This document shows, in pieces, positions 37,389-45,188 of a stretch of DNA of 64,000 nucleotides. The stretch is from Saprospiraceae bacterium UBA2365 (GTDB lineage Bacteria; Bacteroidota; Bacteroidia; Chitinophagales; Saprospiraceae), in the NCBI GenBank assembly GCA_002344345.1, contig DDTL01000069.1, forward strand, positions 1-64,000, written 5' to 3'. A program made the translations under genes and the position numbers. Below the pieces are notes generated by a model that was not told the DNA's origin, made no database searches, and saw only the letters and a list, made by a program, of their open reading frames with translations. Numbering within the stretch: position 1 is the first letter of the stretch; every line of letters starts with the position of its first letter.

Positions 37389-38300
37389 TCAATCCTTAAG
37401 GCAACGCACAGAAAACCCGTACGCACGTCCGCTGCTGCCCTCGTAGGAAACATTGCTGTCGAAGGTCAGGGCATATGCGTCGATATCATCGACTGTACTT
37501 GACCAGTAGTAGCCGTTCGAACCATCGAGGTTGACCGAGCCATCGAAGCTGTAGCGGCCGCCCGCCACGGATAGCTTAAGCGGTGATGCAAAAGCACCGG
37601 CTGCATTGTTGGTAGTCCAGCTGAGTCTCTCAGTATTCCATTCAGCCTGTGTCGGCAAACGGAATCCAGCCGGACAAGGGTTGTTGATGCCTCCTTCTCC
37701 CTGCCACAGATTATTGTTCTCAGGGGACCGCCAGTCGTTTGGAAAGTCTGGAGCCTTAATAAAATTATTATGCCCTGGCACATCGCTGTTGCTCAGCGTA
37801 GTCGTGGTAGGCGAAGTCCTCACCTGTTGCCCGTCATCCAGCCTGCCCCACTGGAACAGGTGTCCATACGATGCAGCATCTGTGCTGCTGGTAGCCACCT
37901 GGATAGCTCCAAGATTGCGGTCCAACCAGCATTTGCCTCCTGCTCTAACAACGGTACCATAGGTCACGGAAGATCCATTGTATGTGAAAGTGACTGTGGA
38001 AGTGCCACAGTTGAAGGGTGGGCTAATTGTTCCGCAATACTCATGCCATGACCCAGAAAAATAATAATTTGGACATCCTGATGTGGTGTTGAATATCATC
38101 AAACCGTCAGCAGGATTAGCAATGGCATCTCGTTGAAATATTGTCATTCTGGGTGGTAACAAACCTTTATCTGTATAATCTACATCAAGACCCGAAGATG
38201 CTGCAGGCGTCGTTGTTCCGATGCCAACTTGGCCGGATATTCGCCCGGTTATCATTAAACACATGACCAAAAGAATAAGCAAAGAATTTCTGGAATACAT
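37389..38300 (-). CDS. FISUMP-domain secreted protein (303 aa)
   Basis: A 303-residue protein with a signal peptide. An N-terminal segment common to Bacteroidota surface proteins (QVGIGTTTPAASSGLDVDYTDKG, then LPPRMT) precedes a FISUMP domain (Fibrobacter succinogenes major paralogous domain), marked by GGKCWLDRNLGA, YGHLFQWGR, NPCPAGFRLPTQAEW, NGYYWSST and the terminal GFSVRCLKD. These proteins are thought to be exported surface proteins of unknown role. The gene is visibly more GC-rich than its flanks and has its own terminator, so it looks like a self-contained accessory gene. Confidence 0.87.
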   Translation of the reverse strand: MYSRNSLLILLVMCLMITGRISGQVGIGTTTPAASSGLDVDYTDKGLLPPRMTIFQRDAIANPADGLMIFNTTSGCPNYYFSGSWHEYCGTISPPFNCGTSTVTFTYNGSSVTYGTVVRAGGKCWLDRNLGAIQVATSSTDAASYGHLFQWGRLDDGQQVRTSPTTTTLSNSDVPGHNNFIKAPDFPNDWRSPENNNLWQGEGGINNPCPAGFRLPTQAEWNTERLSWTTNNAAGAFASPLKLSVAGGRYSFDGSVNLDGSNGYYWSSTVDDIDAYALTFDSNVSYEGSSGRAYGFSVRCLKD

Positions 38301-38678
38301 AGCGCTGAATTTTTAATGGTGATCAAATTATATCCTCCTATTCCCGGATCTCCACCTGTCAACACAGCACATTTTTATCTGAATAATATCTCTCTGCCAG
38401 GCTGGAAATTAGTTTAAAAATTTACTTACTTACCCGGAAATGTTACTTACAAAAGTACTATATTTATACTCAAATATAGACTTAGGTAAGGATAATTATT
38501 CTCTACATTACTTATTTTAAAGATATTAGATGTTTTGCTACCTTCCTGCTTATTCTTTATTTGGTCACTGGGTTCCGGGGCTTGCCAGGATTGACGGGTC
38601 TTGCCAGGATCTATCCTGATCCAATGAGGCGAGTATCAGAAATGGCGGGAATCTTTTTTGATGAAAAAGGGCAATCTT
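38301..38678. other. Intergenic region with an 11-bp direct repeat
   Basis: This 378-bp AT-rich gap has no gene. Near its right end CTTGCCAGGAT occurs twice (38581-38591 and 38600-38610), followed by CTATCCTGATCC, which resembles the hairpin inserted at 35852-35885. It is probably decayed repeat sequence. Confidence 0.5.
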
Positions 38679-39872
38679 TTAAATCCTGATTTTATCCTGA
38701 ATCACTTGCAAAAATTCTAACAGACCAATTACTTCCACTCCATCAGGTAAAGGATATCTGGCATTATTTGTATTGACCAGCCACTTGTGTGTTGCTTTGA
38801 TATCCCTGCAAGCTTCATAAAAGCCTCTTGAAAGTTTTGGCGCCAGATTTCGTTTGATTTCTATCGCCCAAATTTCATTATCAGGGGTGTGCAATACCAG
38901 GTCGATCTCGATCTGTGTTGCCGTTCTGTAATAGCTATACTCCCAACTTTCATCCAACCTGCTGATGATGTTTTCGATGACAAAACCTTCCCAGCTTGCT
39001 CCGATAACAGGATGTGACAGCAACTGATCAAAATTCCATATCTGGAGTAAACTGTGTAAAATACCTGAATCGCGTATGTATATTTTAGGAGTTTTAACCA
39101 ACCGTTATTTAAGGTTGCCTGACCAGGGGTTCAACTGCCTTACCATATAGAAATCTGTGAGTAAATCGAGATAATTCTTTACTGTTGTATGACTGATTTC
39201 CAGACTTCTGCCAAATTCACTTAAATTGATTTGATTACCGTGATAATGCGCCAGCATTTTCCAAAAACGCTTAAGTTGATTTGGAACAACCCGGATTCCC
39301 AGATTAGGAATATCGCGTTCAACATAAGTGGCAAAAAAGTCTCTTCTCCATTCCCAACTCGTCTGATCATCTGCAGCAAGATAACTATCCGGGAAACCTC
39401 CTCTCAGCCAAAGTTTTTCTATGTTAAAAGCATCTATTTCGTGACCGGATATTTCTGTTACATCAAATGGTGTGAGTTCAAGGTATCTGATCCTGCCTGC
39501 CAGAGATTCAGAACTATTCTGCAGTAATTCGGAGGACGCCGAACCTAATAATAAAAATTGTCCTGAAGGTTCTCCTTTTCTCTTCCTATCATCTGCAATG
39601 ACACGCAGCAATCTAAACAGATCAGGCTTGCGTTGTATTTCATCAATGATCAGCAGTTGTCCTGAAAACCTTTTCAAATATGCTTCAGCATCTGTTAATT
39701 TATTGAAATCCGAATCTGATTCCAGATCAATATAAGTCACCGGCTTATTGAGATTTTTTGAAACTTCAAGCGCAAGGGTTGTTTTTCCTACCTGCCTCGA
39801 GCCGATGAGGGCAACTACCGGCATTGAATGAATCGCTTTCAATAAGTTTCGCAAAATCGCTCTTTGTATCAT
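38679..39872 (-). pseudogene. AAA ATPase with DUF4143 domain, interrupted by one stop codon
   Basis: Two open segments in the same frame, 39105-39872 and 38679-39104, together encode a normal-length protein of about 397 residues. The N-terminal AAA domain has Walker A GSRQVGKTT and Walker B LLIIDEIQR; the C-terminal DUF4143 domain has PKIYIRDSGILH and WEYSYYRTATQIEIDLV, ending with the usual EIKRN/LVN segments. At 39105-39107 a TAA stop replaces what is probably a Lys codon (GNLK-stop-RLVKTPK). One base change would restore the frame. The family is often treated as toxin/antitoxin- or repair-associated, but its role is unknown. It could also be a sequencing error. Confidence 0.85.
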
Positions 39873-40262
39873 TTTGCTATTATTTTCTTACAAAGCTAAG
39901 CATAAACTTGCAATTTGAAAAGTAAAATTTCAGATTGCAATCTTTTTGGGTCACATATCCTGTGGATTTCAGGATTTCAATGATTTTTTAATCAATCCAG
40001 TCCATCAATAATAAGATTCCTCCCTTCTATCTCCCCTTGTTCCTTCAAAAAGAGTATTCCTGACGCTTCTGTGGACTTGTCCTGACCGAAGCGTCAGGAA
40101 TGACAACCGGCTCTTTTTAAAGAGAGGGGGGAAGCAGGCGGCGACGCCGCCTGTTTCCGCCTATTTATTCCCAAACTTATTGTCATTCCTGATGCTCGTA
40201 TACCCGATCAGGGCAGGCCCAACCGCAGGGAGGGATCTTCTCACCAAAACCCAATCTCCCGA
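39873..40262. repeat. Intergenic region with nested palindromes
   Basis: This 390-bp gap has no gene but at least three hairpins. A 14-bp perfect pair is ATTCCTGACGCTTC (40056-40069) / GAAGCGTCAGGAAT (40088-40101). An 8-bp GC-rich pair is CAGGCGGC (40135-40142) / GCCGCCTG (40146-40153). CCTGAT (40188-40193) pairs with ATCAGG (40207-40212). The first and last interrupt a GTCATTCC-type motif that is itself a common Bacteroidota intergenic repeat. Confidence 0.75.
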
Positions 40263-40865
40263 CTAGTCCTTTACACACCGGACCGAAAAGCCCATATCGC
40301 GGGTAAAACTAAAATAGTACCTGTAAATAATGGGTTCTCCGTAAGTGATATAAACTCCGTAAGCCAGGTCTGTTTCCATCGGGGTGGATGACCACCAATA
40401 TGCCAGGTTGTTTTTAAAGTTGAAGTATTTGCCTTTTTTATTGCGGAAACCGTTGGGCAAGGCTGTAAAACCGGTCTCGTTGGTGGCGCCTTTATTGGGT
40501 GTTTTCCAATGGTCTGTGCCGGCTTCCTTGATCTTCCCGCCGGCAATCATCGGGCCTCCCAAAAAATCGATCATCTTCTGCCATTCCTCGTCTGAGGGAA
40601 GATGCCAGCCTGACGGACAAACTTTGTTGGCAGTTTCCCAATCGTACATTCTGCCATATTCGGCAACCGATGACTCCAGATCCTGAGGCGCCCAGGACAC
40701 AATGGATGTCCCGTCGGAGGTTTTGGTCACCCGCAGGTTTTCAGCCATCCAGGTCTGATCCCCGATTTTTACCGTTTTGTAAACGTTTCCATCTACATCT
40801 TTGACTGTTTGGCCGGTCAGGAACATAGGTAAACAGAGTGCAAGGATAAAAGCAATTGATCTCAT
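40263..40865 (-). CDS. FISUMP-domain secreted protein (200 aa)
   Basis: A 200-residue protein: signal peptide (residues 1-18), then a single FISUMP domain with DVDGNVYKTVKIGDQTWMAENLR, CPSGWHLPSDEEWQ, ETGFTALPNGFR, WWSST and the terminal GFSVRCVKD. It is a second, shorter paralogue of the protein at 37389-38300 without its N-terminal extension. A surface location is probable and the function unknown. Isolated by repeat-bearing gaps on both sides. Confidence 0.9.
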   Translation of the reverse strand: MRSIAFILALCLPMFLTGQTVKDVDGNVYKTVKIGDQTWMAENLRVTKTSDGTSIVSWAPQDLESSVAEYGRMYDWETANKVCPSGWHLPSDEEWQKMIDFLGGPMIAGGKIKEAGTDHWKTPNKGATNETGFTALPNGFRNKKGKYFNFKNNLAYWWSSTPMETDLAYGVYITYGEPIIYRYYFSFTRDMGFSVRCVKD

Positions 40866-41189
40866 TATATATATTTTTTTAACTTAAAATCATACGGAAA
40901 TGAACAACTTTAGAAATCACTTAGGCGATCTTTATGTCAAGCTGGATGGTGCATTCAATTGAACTTGACCACCCATTATTTTTACTCTTGGCTAGTTGAT
41001 AAAAATACCCTGCTTTATAAATTCATTTTATACAAATGTACGACGGAATTTAGTAGAAAGTTCTTAAAGTTCTTAAAGTAGAAAGTAACTTTATACTTCA
41101 TACTTTCTACTTTATAAACTTTCTACTTTCTACTTTATAAACTTTCTACTTTCTACTTTATAAACTTTCTACTTTCTACAGACTCTGCT
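40866..41189. repeat. Heptad-derived repeat array A with 13-bp hairpin
   Basis: A gene-free gap that ends in a simple-sequence array. Three perfect tandem copies of a 23-bp unit (ACTTTCTACTTTATAAACTTT plus CT) occupy 41102-41170. To the left, AAAGTAGAAAGTA (41075-41087) pairs perfectly with TACTTTCTACTTT (41101-41113) around a 13-nt spacer. Positions 41065-41097 recur exactly at 42405-42437. Confidence 0.9.
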
Positions 41190-42302
41190 TTATAAAAATT
41201 CCCAAAAATTACTTTTATTGATCACAAATTTGTTTTTCGGATGGTATTTATCAGTAAATGATCTGGAAAAAATAACTTTTTTTGTTGGGCTATATTTGAT
41301 TTCAAATGCTGTGATCTCATTTTCCGACACCTCTATAAAATCAATTTCAGCTTGTTGGGTATTTCGCCAGTAATGGGTTTTGCCATAAAAACCCTGATAT
41401 CTTAATTGTTTGATTTTTTCACTGATGATAAAATTTTCAAATAAAGCTCCCGTGTCCTGCCTGTTTTGCAAATGCTGAAATTGCCCTATGATGGCATTCC
41501 TGATACCATTGTCAAAAAAGTAAATTTTAGGTTTTGAGGTAATTTCGTTGCGTTGGTTGGTTGAATAAGGATAAAGCCTGAAAATAACGAATACTTTTTC
41601 AAGTAAGTCCAAATAATTGACTACCGTCATTCTGTCGACACTTAGTATCTTTGCCAATTCATTGTATGATACTTCACTGCCTAATTGCAACGCCACAGCA
41701 TTCAGCAGTTTCATCAGCAAATCAGGCTTTTTAATGTTTACCAATTCAAGAATATCTTTGTATAAATAACTTCCGGCCAATTGAAGTAATACTTTTTGTT
41801 TTTTATCTGAGGTCACGACTTCAGGATATAAACCATAGATCATAAATTCTTCAAAACGTGAAATGGCTGTAGCAAATGAATAATGATTTTTGATTTCATT
41901 CCAGCTCAAAGGAAAAAGCTGGTGCTCCCATTTTCTTCCTGTCAACGCCTCATTGATCTGATTCCCCAATTCCAGTGAAGATGAACCTGTAACGATAAAT
42001 TGCTTGTTAAGTTTTGCGTCAACCAGCATTTTTATAGCCAAACCGATGTTCCCGATACGCTGTGCTTCATCAATCACTACTACATCATAGTCTGCAACCA
42101 CATTCAATAAAAAATTCAAATTTGCGCTGGAAATTGTTAGACGAGTTTGAGGATCATCTCCGTTCAGCCATAAAACATTCTTTTCCTTCACGAGCGATTG
42201 GATCAGGGTTGTTTTTCCTACCTGTCTCGGGCCAAGTACCACTATGGCTTTTCTATTGTCCCAATCCTCTAAAACAGAGGATGATATATCTCTTTTTATC
42301 AT
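41190..42302 (-). CDS. AAA ATPase with DUF4143 domain
   Basis: An intact 370-residue relative of the broken gene at 38679-39872. The start at 42302 (MIKRDISSSV) is the normal family N-terminus; the frame extends 11 codons further but without support. Walker A is GPRQVGKTT, Walker B VVVIDEAQR, followed by an FIVTGSSSLEL sensor segment, a winged-helix region (VSYNELAKILSVDRMTVVNYLDLLE) and a DUF4143 nuclease-like C-terminus (WRNTQQAEIDFIE, AFEIKYS). Its cellular role is not established. Exact 33-bp direct repeats flank it. Confidence 0.9.
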   Translation of the reverse strand: MIKRDISSSVLEDWDNRKAIVVLGPRQVGKTTLIQSLVKEKNVLWLNGDDPQTRLTISSANLNFLLNVVADYDVVVIDEAQRIGNIGLAIKMLVDAKLNKQFIVTGSSSLELGNQINEALTGRKWEHQLFPLSWNEIKNHYSFATAISRFEEFMIYGLYPEVVTSDKKQKVLLQLAGSYLYKDILELVNIKKPDLLMKLLNAVALQLGSEVSYNELAKILSVDRMTVVNYLDLLEKVFVIFRLYPYSTNQRNEITSKPKIYFFDNGIRNAIIGQFQHLQNRQDTGALFENFIISEKIKQLRYQGFYGKTHYWRNTQQAEIDFIEVSENEITAFEIKYSPTKKVIFSRSFTDKYHPKNKFVINKSNFWEFL

Positions 42303-42370
42303 TGTGCAAATATAATAAAATATGTTTGTAATCACATAATATTATAATATTTTGTGGTTATATGCTCAAA

Positions 42371-42472
42371 AATTGAGTAGAAAGTTCGTAAAATAGAAAG
42401 TTCGTAAAGTTCTTAAAGTAGAAAGTAACTTTATACTGATTCCTTTCTACTTTCTACTTTCTACTTTCCACT
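42371..42472. repeat. Heptad-derived repeat array B
   Basis: Between the ATPase and the four-helix gene lies GTAGAAAG/TTCGTAAAG-type sequence, then its inverse as CTTTCTACTTTCTAC. AAAGTAGAAAG (42415-42425) pairs with CTTTCTACTTT in 42443-42460. Positions 42405-42437 are a 33-bp exact copy of 41065-41097. Confidence 0.88.
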
Positions 42473-42817
42473 TTATAAACTCTTTATCAATCCGGAGAGG
42501 ATTTTTGATATTTCTTCAGCCATTTCCAACAATTTTTCTGCATTTTCGTCTGAAACTTTTCTGAGATCTTTTGCCAAATATAACATTGAACGAATCTCAC
42601 CGCATGATCCTTTTGCAATATATAAAAACTGCTTAAATTCTTTATTGCTCCTTCGTTCAAAACCCTCGGCAATATTGTTCATGACGGATACCGCGGCTCT
42701 CTGAACCTGCTCTTTGAAACCAAAATCTTTTGTCGAAGAAAACTCAGCATAAATGGCTATCGCAAGTTCCTTAGCTTTCTGCCATGCTATGATATCCTCA
42801 AATCTATCTATCTTCAT
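42473..42817 (-). CDS. Four-helix-bundle protein, S23/IVS type
   Basis: A 114-residue, all-helical protein of the family first seen in 23S rRNA intervening sequences (TIGR02436-like). It has DIIAWQKAKELAIAIY, LKEQVQRAAVSVMNNIAEGFERRS-like central helices and a C-terminal ISKILSGLIKSL. Relatives include the Avd accessory proteins of diversity-generating retroelements, which bind RNA; no reverse transcriptase or template repeat is visible here. The gene is bracketed by heptad arrays on both sides, which may be part of the same mobile or expanding unit. Function unknown. Confidence 0.92.
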   Translation of the reverse strand: MKIDRFEDIIAWQKAKELAIAIYAEFSSTKDFGFKEQVQRAAVSVMNNIAEGFERRSNKEFKQFLYIAKGSCGEIRSMLYLAKDLRKVSDENAEKLLEMAEEISKILSGLIKSL

Positions 42818-42834
42818 TTTAATCAGTTATAAAG

Positions 42835-43022
<188 letters not shown>

Positions 43023-43024
43023 AC

Positions 43025-43489
43025 TCAATCCCGATATATCTCATAATCAAAGGTCTTCCGCAGAGCATCGTACTGATAGATCACGATGGAAAACTTTCCT
43101 TCTTTGATCATTGCCTTCTGATACGTAGGATCGCAGTAACAACTGCCGGTGATGAATTGTCCGGATGGCGAAAATAAGGTGCCTGAATCAATAAAAAAGT
43201 ACTCGTTCTGCTTCCTGAAATGGTTTTGTAAGGAATCCAAACTCAGATATTCTGAGGTTGTTTTGGATGGTATATTACTGAAATACAGGCTTTTACCGTC
43301 AATTTCCGAATTGACCCTGATCTCTATACTGTCGATCGCAAAATCGAGGTCATTATGTACCCGTACCCCAACAGGCGCCTCAGTAACAGGATCATCCGTA
43401 TCTTCCGGAATGTCTTTTTCACAGGAATACAGCCATCCCGTTATTCCAATGATCAGCAGGTAAAAACCAATAGATCGCCTGCCTGCCAT
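43025..43489 (-). CDS. Lipoprotein of unknown function
   Basis: A protein of about 154 residues with a lipoprotein signal ending LYSC and an acidic start of the mature part (EKDIPEDTDDP). The ATG at 43489 is favoured over the one at 43507 because it gives the basic MAGRR n-region. The fold is beta-rich. I recognise no domain. Its stop lies 3 bp from the repeat array, so the array has replaced whatever followed the gene. Confidence 0.68.
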   Translation of the reverse strand: MAGRRSIGFYLLIIGITGWLYSCEKDIPEDTDDPVTEAPVGVRVHNDLDFAIDSIEIRVNSEIDGKSLYFSNIPSKTTSEYLSLDSLQNHFRKQNEYFFIDSGTLFSPSGQFITGSCYCDPTYQKAMIKEGKFSIVIYQYDALRKTFDYEIYRD

Positions 43490-43530
43490 GATCAATTCTT
43501 TCACCATACTGGTTTGTATTGTTTTTCGGT

Positions 43531-43956
43531 TTATTGAATTTCGTAATTTTCCCTGAGATAACGCAAGGACTCATCCATCAACCGGCGTAATTTATCCTTA
43601 TCAATATCCTCCAGCTTTTTGACATATATGCAAACCTTGCCAATCTTGAACTTTCCCATTCCATCCAAAAGATATCTGTGCTCATCCAAACCGGTGTAAA
43701 CATACAAGGATAATGCTGCCTTCCTCGGAGAAAAACCAAGTAAGGGTGCATCACCCTCATGCCCGGTTTTGTATTTGTAATGATAACTGCCAAAACCAAT
43801 GATGCTGGGTCCCCACATTTTTGGTTCTTGCCCTGTGGCTTCCTGCATGAGTTGTATCAGCGTGTAACTGTCCTTCTTTTTCTGTTCGCTGTCAGCAAAT
43901 GCTTCTATGAATTCCCTGACATTCGCTTCTGTCTGTTCGGTCTTGTTTTTGGCCAT
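43531..43956 (-). CDS. DUF1801 family protein
   Basis: A 141-residue soluble protein with the DUF1801 pattern: IQLMQEATGQEPKMWGPSIIGFGSYHYKY, GDAPLLGFSPRKAALSLYV, MGKFKIGKVCIYVKKLEDID. The family has a YdhG-like fold related to iron chaperone/frataxin-like proteins, but most members have no known role. It is single and co-oriented with the downstream lipoprotein (41-bp gap). Confidence 0.88.
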   Translation of the reverse strand: MAKNKTEQTEANVREFIEAFADSEQKKKDSYTLIQLMQEATGQEPKMWGPSIIGFGSYHYKYKTGHEGDAPLLGFSPRKAALSLYVYTGLDEHRYLLDGMGKFKIGKVCIYVKKLEDIDKDKLRRLMDESLRYLRENYEIQ

Positions 43957-44489
43957 TTCGTGCGTTATAAATCTCTGATCAGTACAATTAACTTAGCAAA
44001 TTTAACAATAAAATGAATGAAAAGTTGAACAAAAAAGCATTCAAACCGGTCCATCAACCTGTTTGAATGGTTCTTTTGTGCCGGTGTTGCAGGTGCCATT
44101 GATTTGTTCGTGAAAACATCTACAAAGGTGAACCGACTTCTCCAAAACACTTTTTTTGGTTCCCGCAGATCTCGCAGATCAGCGCAGAAATTAACTTGAT
44201 GATCAGGAAAAAGATCAGCGAAAATCTGCGGGATCTGCGGGAAATTCCTTTTTATTCTCCCCTGTTGGTTATTTCACCAACAGCATATTTGATGCTGATA
44301 AAATACTATTACGATCACTTTGTTCTAAGTAATGTCATAATATATTATTGTTAATCAGTTAGTTATATTTTTATAACGTCTAAATATTTTGTGCTGCTGA
44401 ATTCAAGTTGCCGGACATAATCTATACATCCTTTGCATCCCCCTATTGGTGAAAACACCAACAAGGGTGAAAAACCAAAACTGCCGCAA
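43957..44489. repeat. Intergenic region with REP-like elements and terminator
   Basis: A 533-bp gap without a gene. It holds an imperfect 20-bp inverted repeat TTCCCGCAGATCTCGCAGAT (44160-44179) / ATCTGCGGGATCTGCGGGAA (44224-44243, one mismatch). Two similar short hairpins are TGTTGGT/ACCAACA (44263-44282) and TTGGTGAAAACACCAA (44446-44461). All look like dispersed palindromes. Confidence 0.8.
44028..44069 (-). terminator. Intrinsic terminator on the minus strand
   Basis: On the minus strand CATTCAAAC (plus 44061-44069) and GTTTGAATG (plus 44038-44046) form a 9-bp stem with a 14-nt loop, followed by CTTTTTTGTT. It would stop transcripts coming from the gene at 44490-44966 before the DUF1801 gene. 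Confidence 0.7.
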
Positions 44490-44966
44490 CTATTCGACCT
44501 CACCAATGATCACTGTGTAATTTTTACCGTATTTTTTGGCGCATTTGGGACAGGTGGTGTACCACATATACCATTTTTTGATCTTGTAATTCAGACCTTT
44601 GGCATAAACTTCAAAATCATCACACCATTTTTTGGTGTCTTTGAAAGGTCCTTCATACACTTTGCTCAGATATTTGCCGGACATCGTCATGTTTTTGGCC
44701 CCGGGAAGTTCCTTATCCACAGCCAGATACAGATCCATGTTCCACCTGGAACTATGATCGGACAACCCCATATCATCCACACATTTAGCACCTGCCTGGT
44801 CGATCAATTTCATCATTCTGGTGATCACACCTCCAAAATTGACCGGCATAAAAAGAAATGTGAACACACTTCCTTTGATAAACCTTTTGTTTTCCCATAT
44901 AAACTCCTTCTGATCCCAGGGTTCCGGTTCAAATTTCGGACAGCAAATCGCTTCTTCTTTTTCCAT
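44490..44966 (-). CDS. Hypothetical Cys-containing protein (GyrI-like?)
   Basis: A 158-residue soluble protein with an N-terminal CCPKFEPEPWD motif and a C-terminal CPKC pair. The middle (GGVITRMMKLID, KYLSKVYEGPFKD) resembles a GyrI-like/SRPBCC small-molecule-binding layout. I have seen this N-terminal pattern in Bacteroidota proteins labelled hydrolase, but no catalytic set is evident. The minus frame is preferred over a 179-codon antisense frame because of its normal composition and motifs. Confidence 0.6.
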   Translation of the reverse strand: MEKEEAICCPKFEPEPWDQKEFIWENKRFIKGSVFTFLFMPVNFGGVITRMMKLIDQAGAKCVDDMGLSDHSSRWNMDLYLAVDKELPGAKNMTMSGKYLSKVYEGPFKDTKKWCDDFEVYAKGLNYKIKKWYMWYTTCPKCAKKYGKNYTVIIGEVE

Positions 44967-45188
44967 TGTTGAAACATTTATTTGAAAGAATAATTTTCCT
45001 GAATCGGATGGTTGTTCCCCTAATAAATTAAGCCCGGATCATCGTTTTGAAATGCAGTAACTTCCGTATGATCTTTCCGTTGTCCTTTCTGTTTCCGGGA
45101 ACGGAGCAATGTACAACAATTTAGGCATAATGTCCTGTTTTTTCTGTATGAAAAAACATTTTTCCGGAAACATGCCTCCGGATAGCTT

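Noticed and set aside
42473..42817. Avd component of a diversity-generating retroelement
   Set aside because: No reverse transcriptase, template/variable repeat pair or variable target protein is nearby; only the four-helix fold is shared.
44433..44972. 179-codon plus-strand frame
   Set aside because: Antisense to the 44490-44966 protein, which has CCPKFEPEPWD and CPKC motifs; the plus frame is Phe/His-rich shadow.
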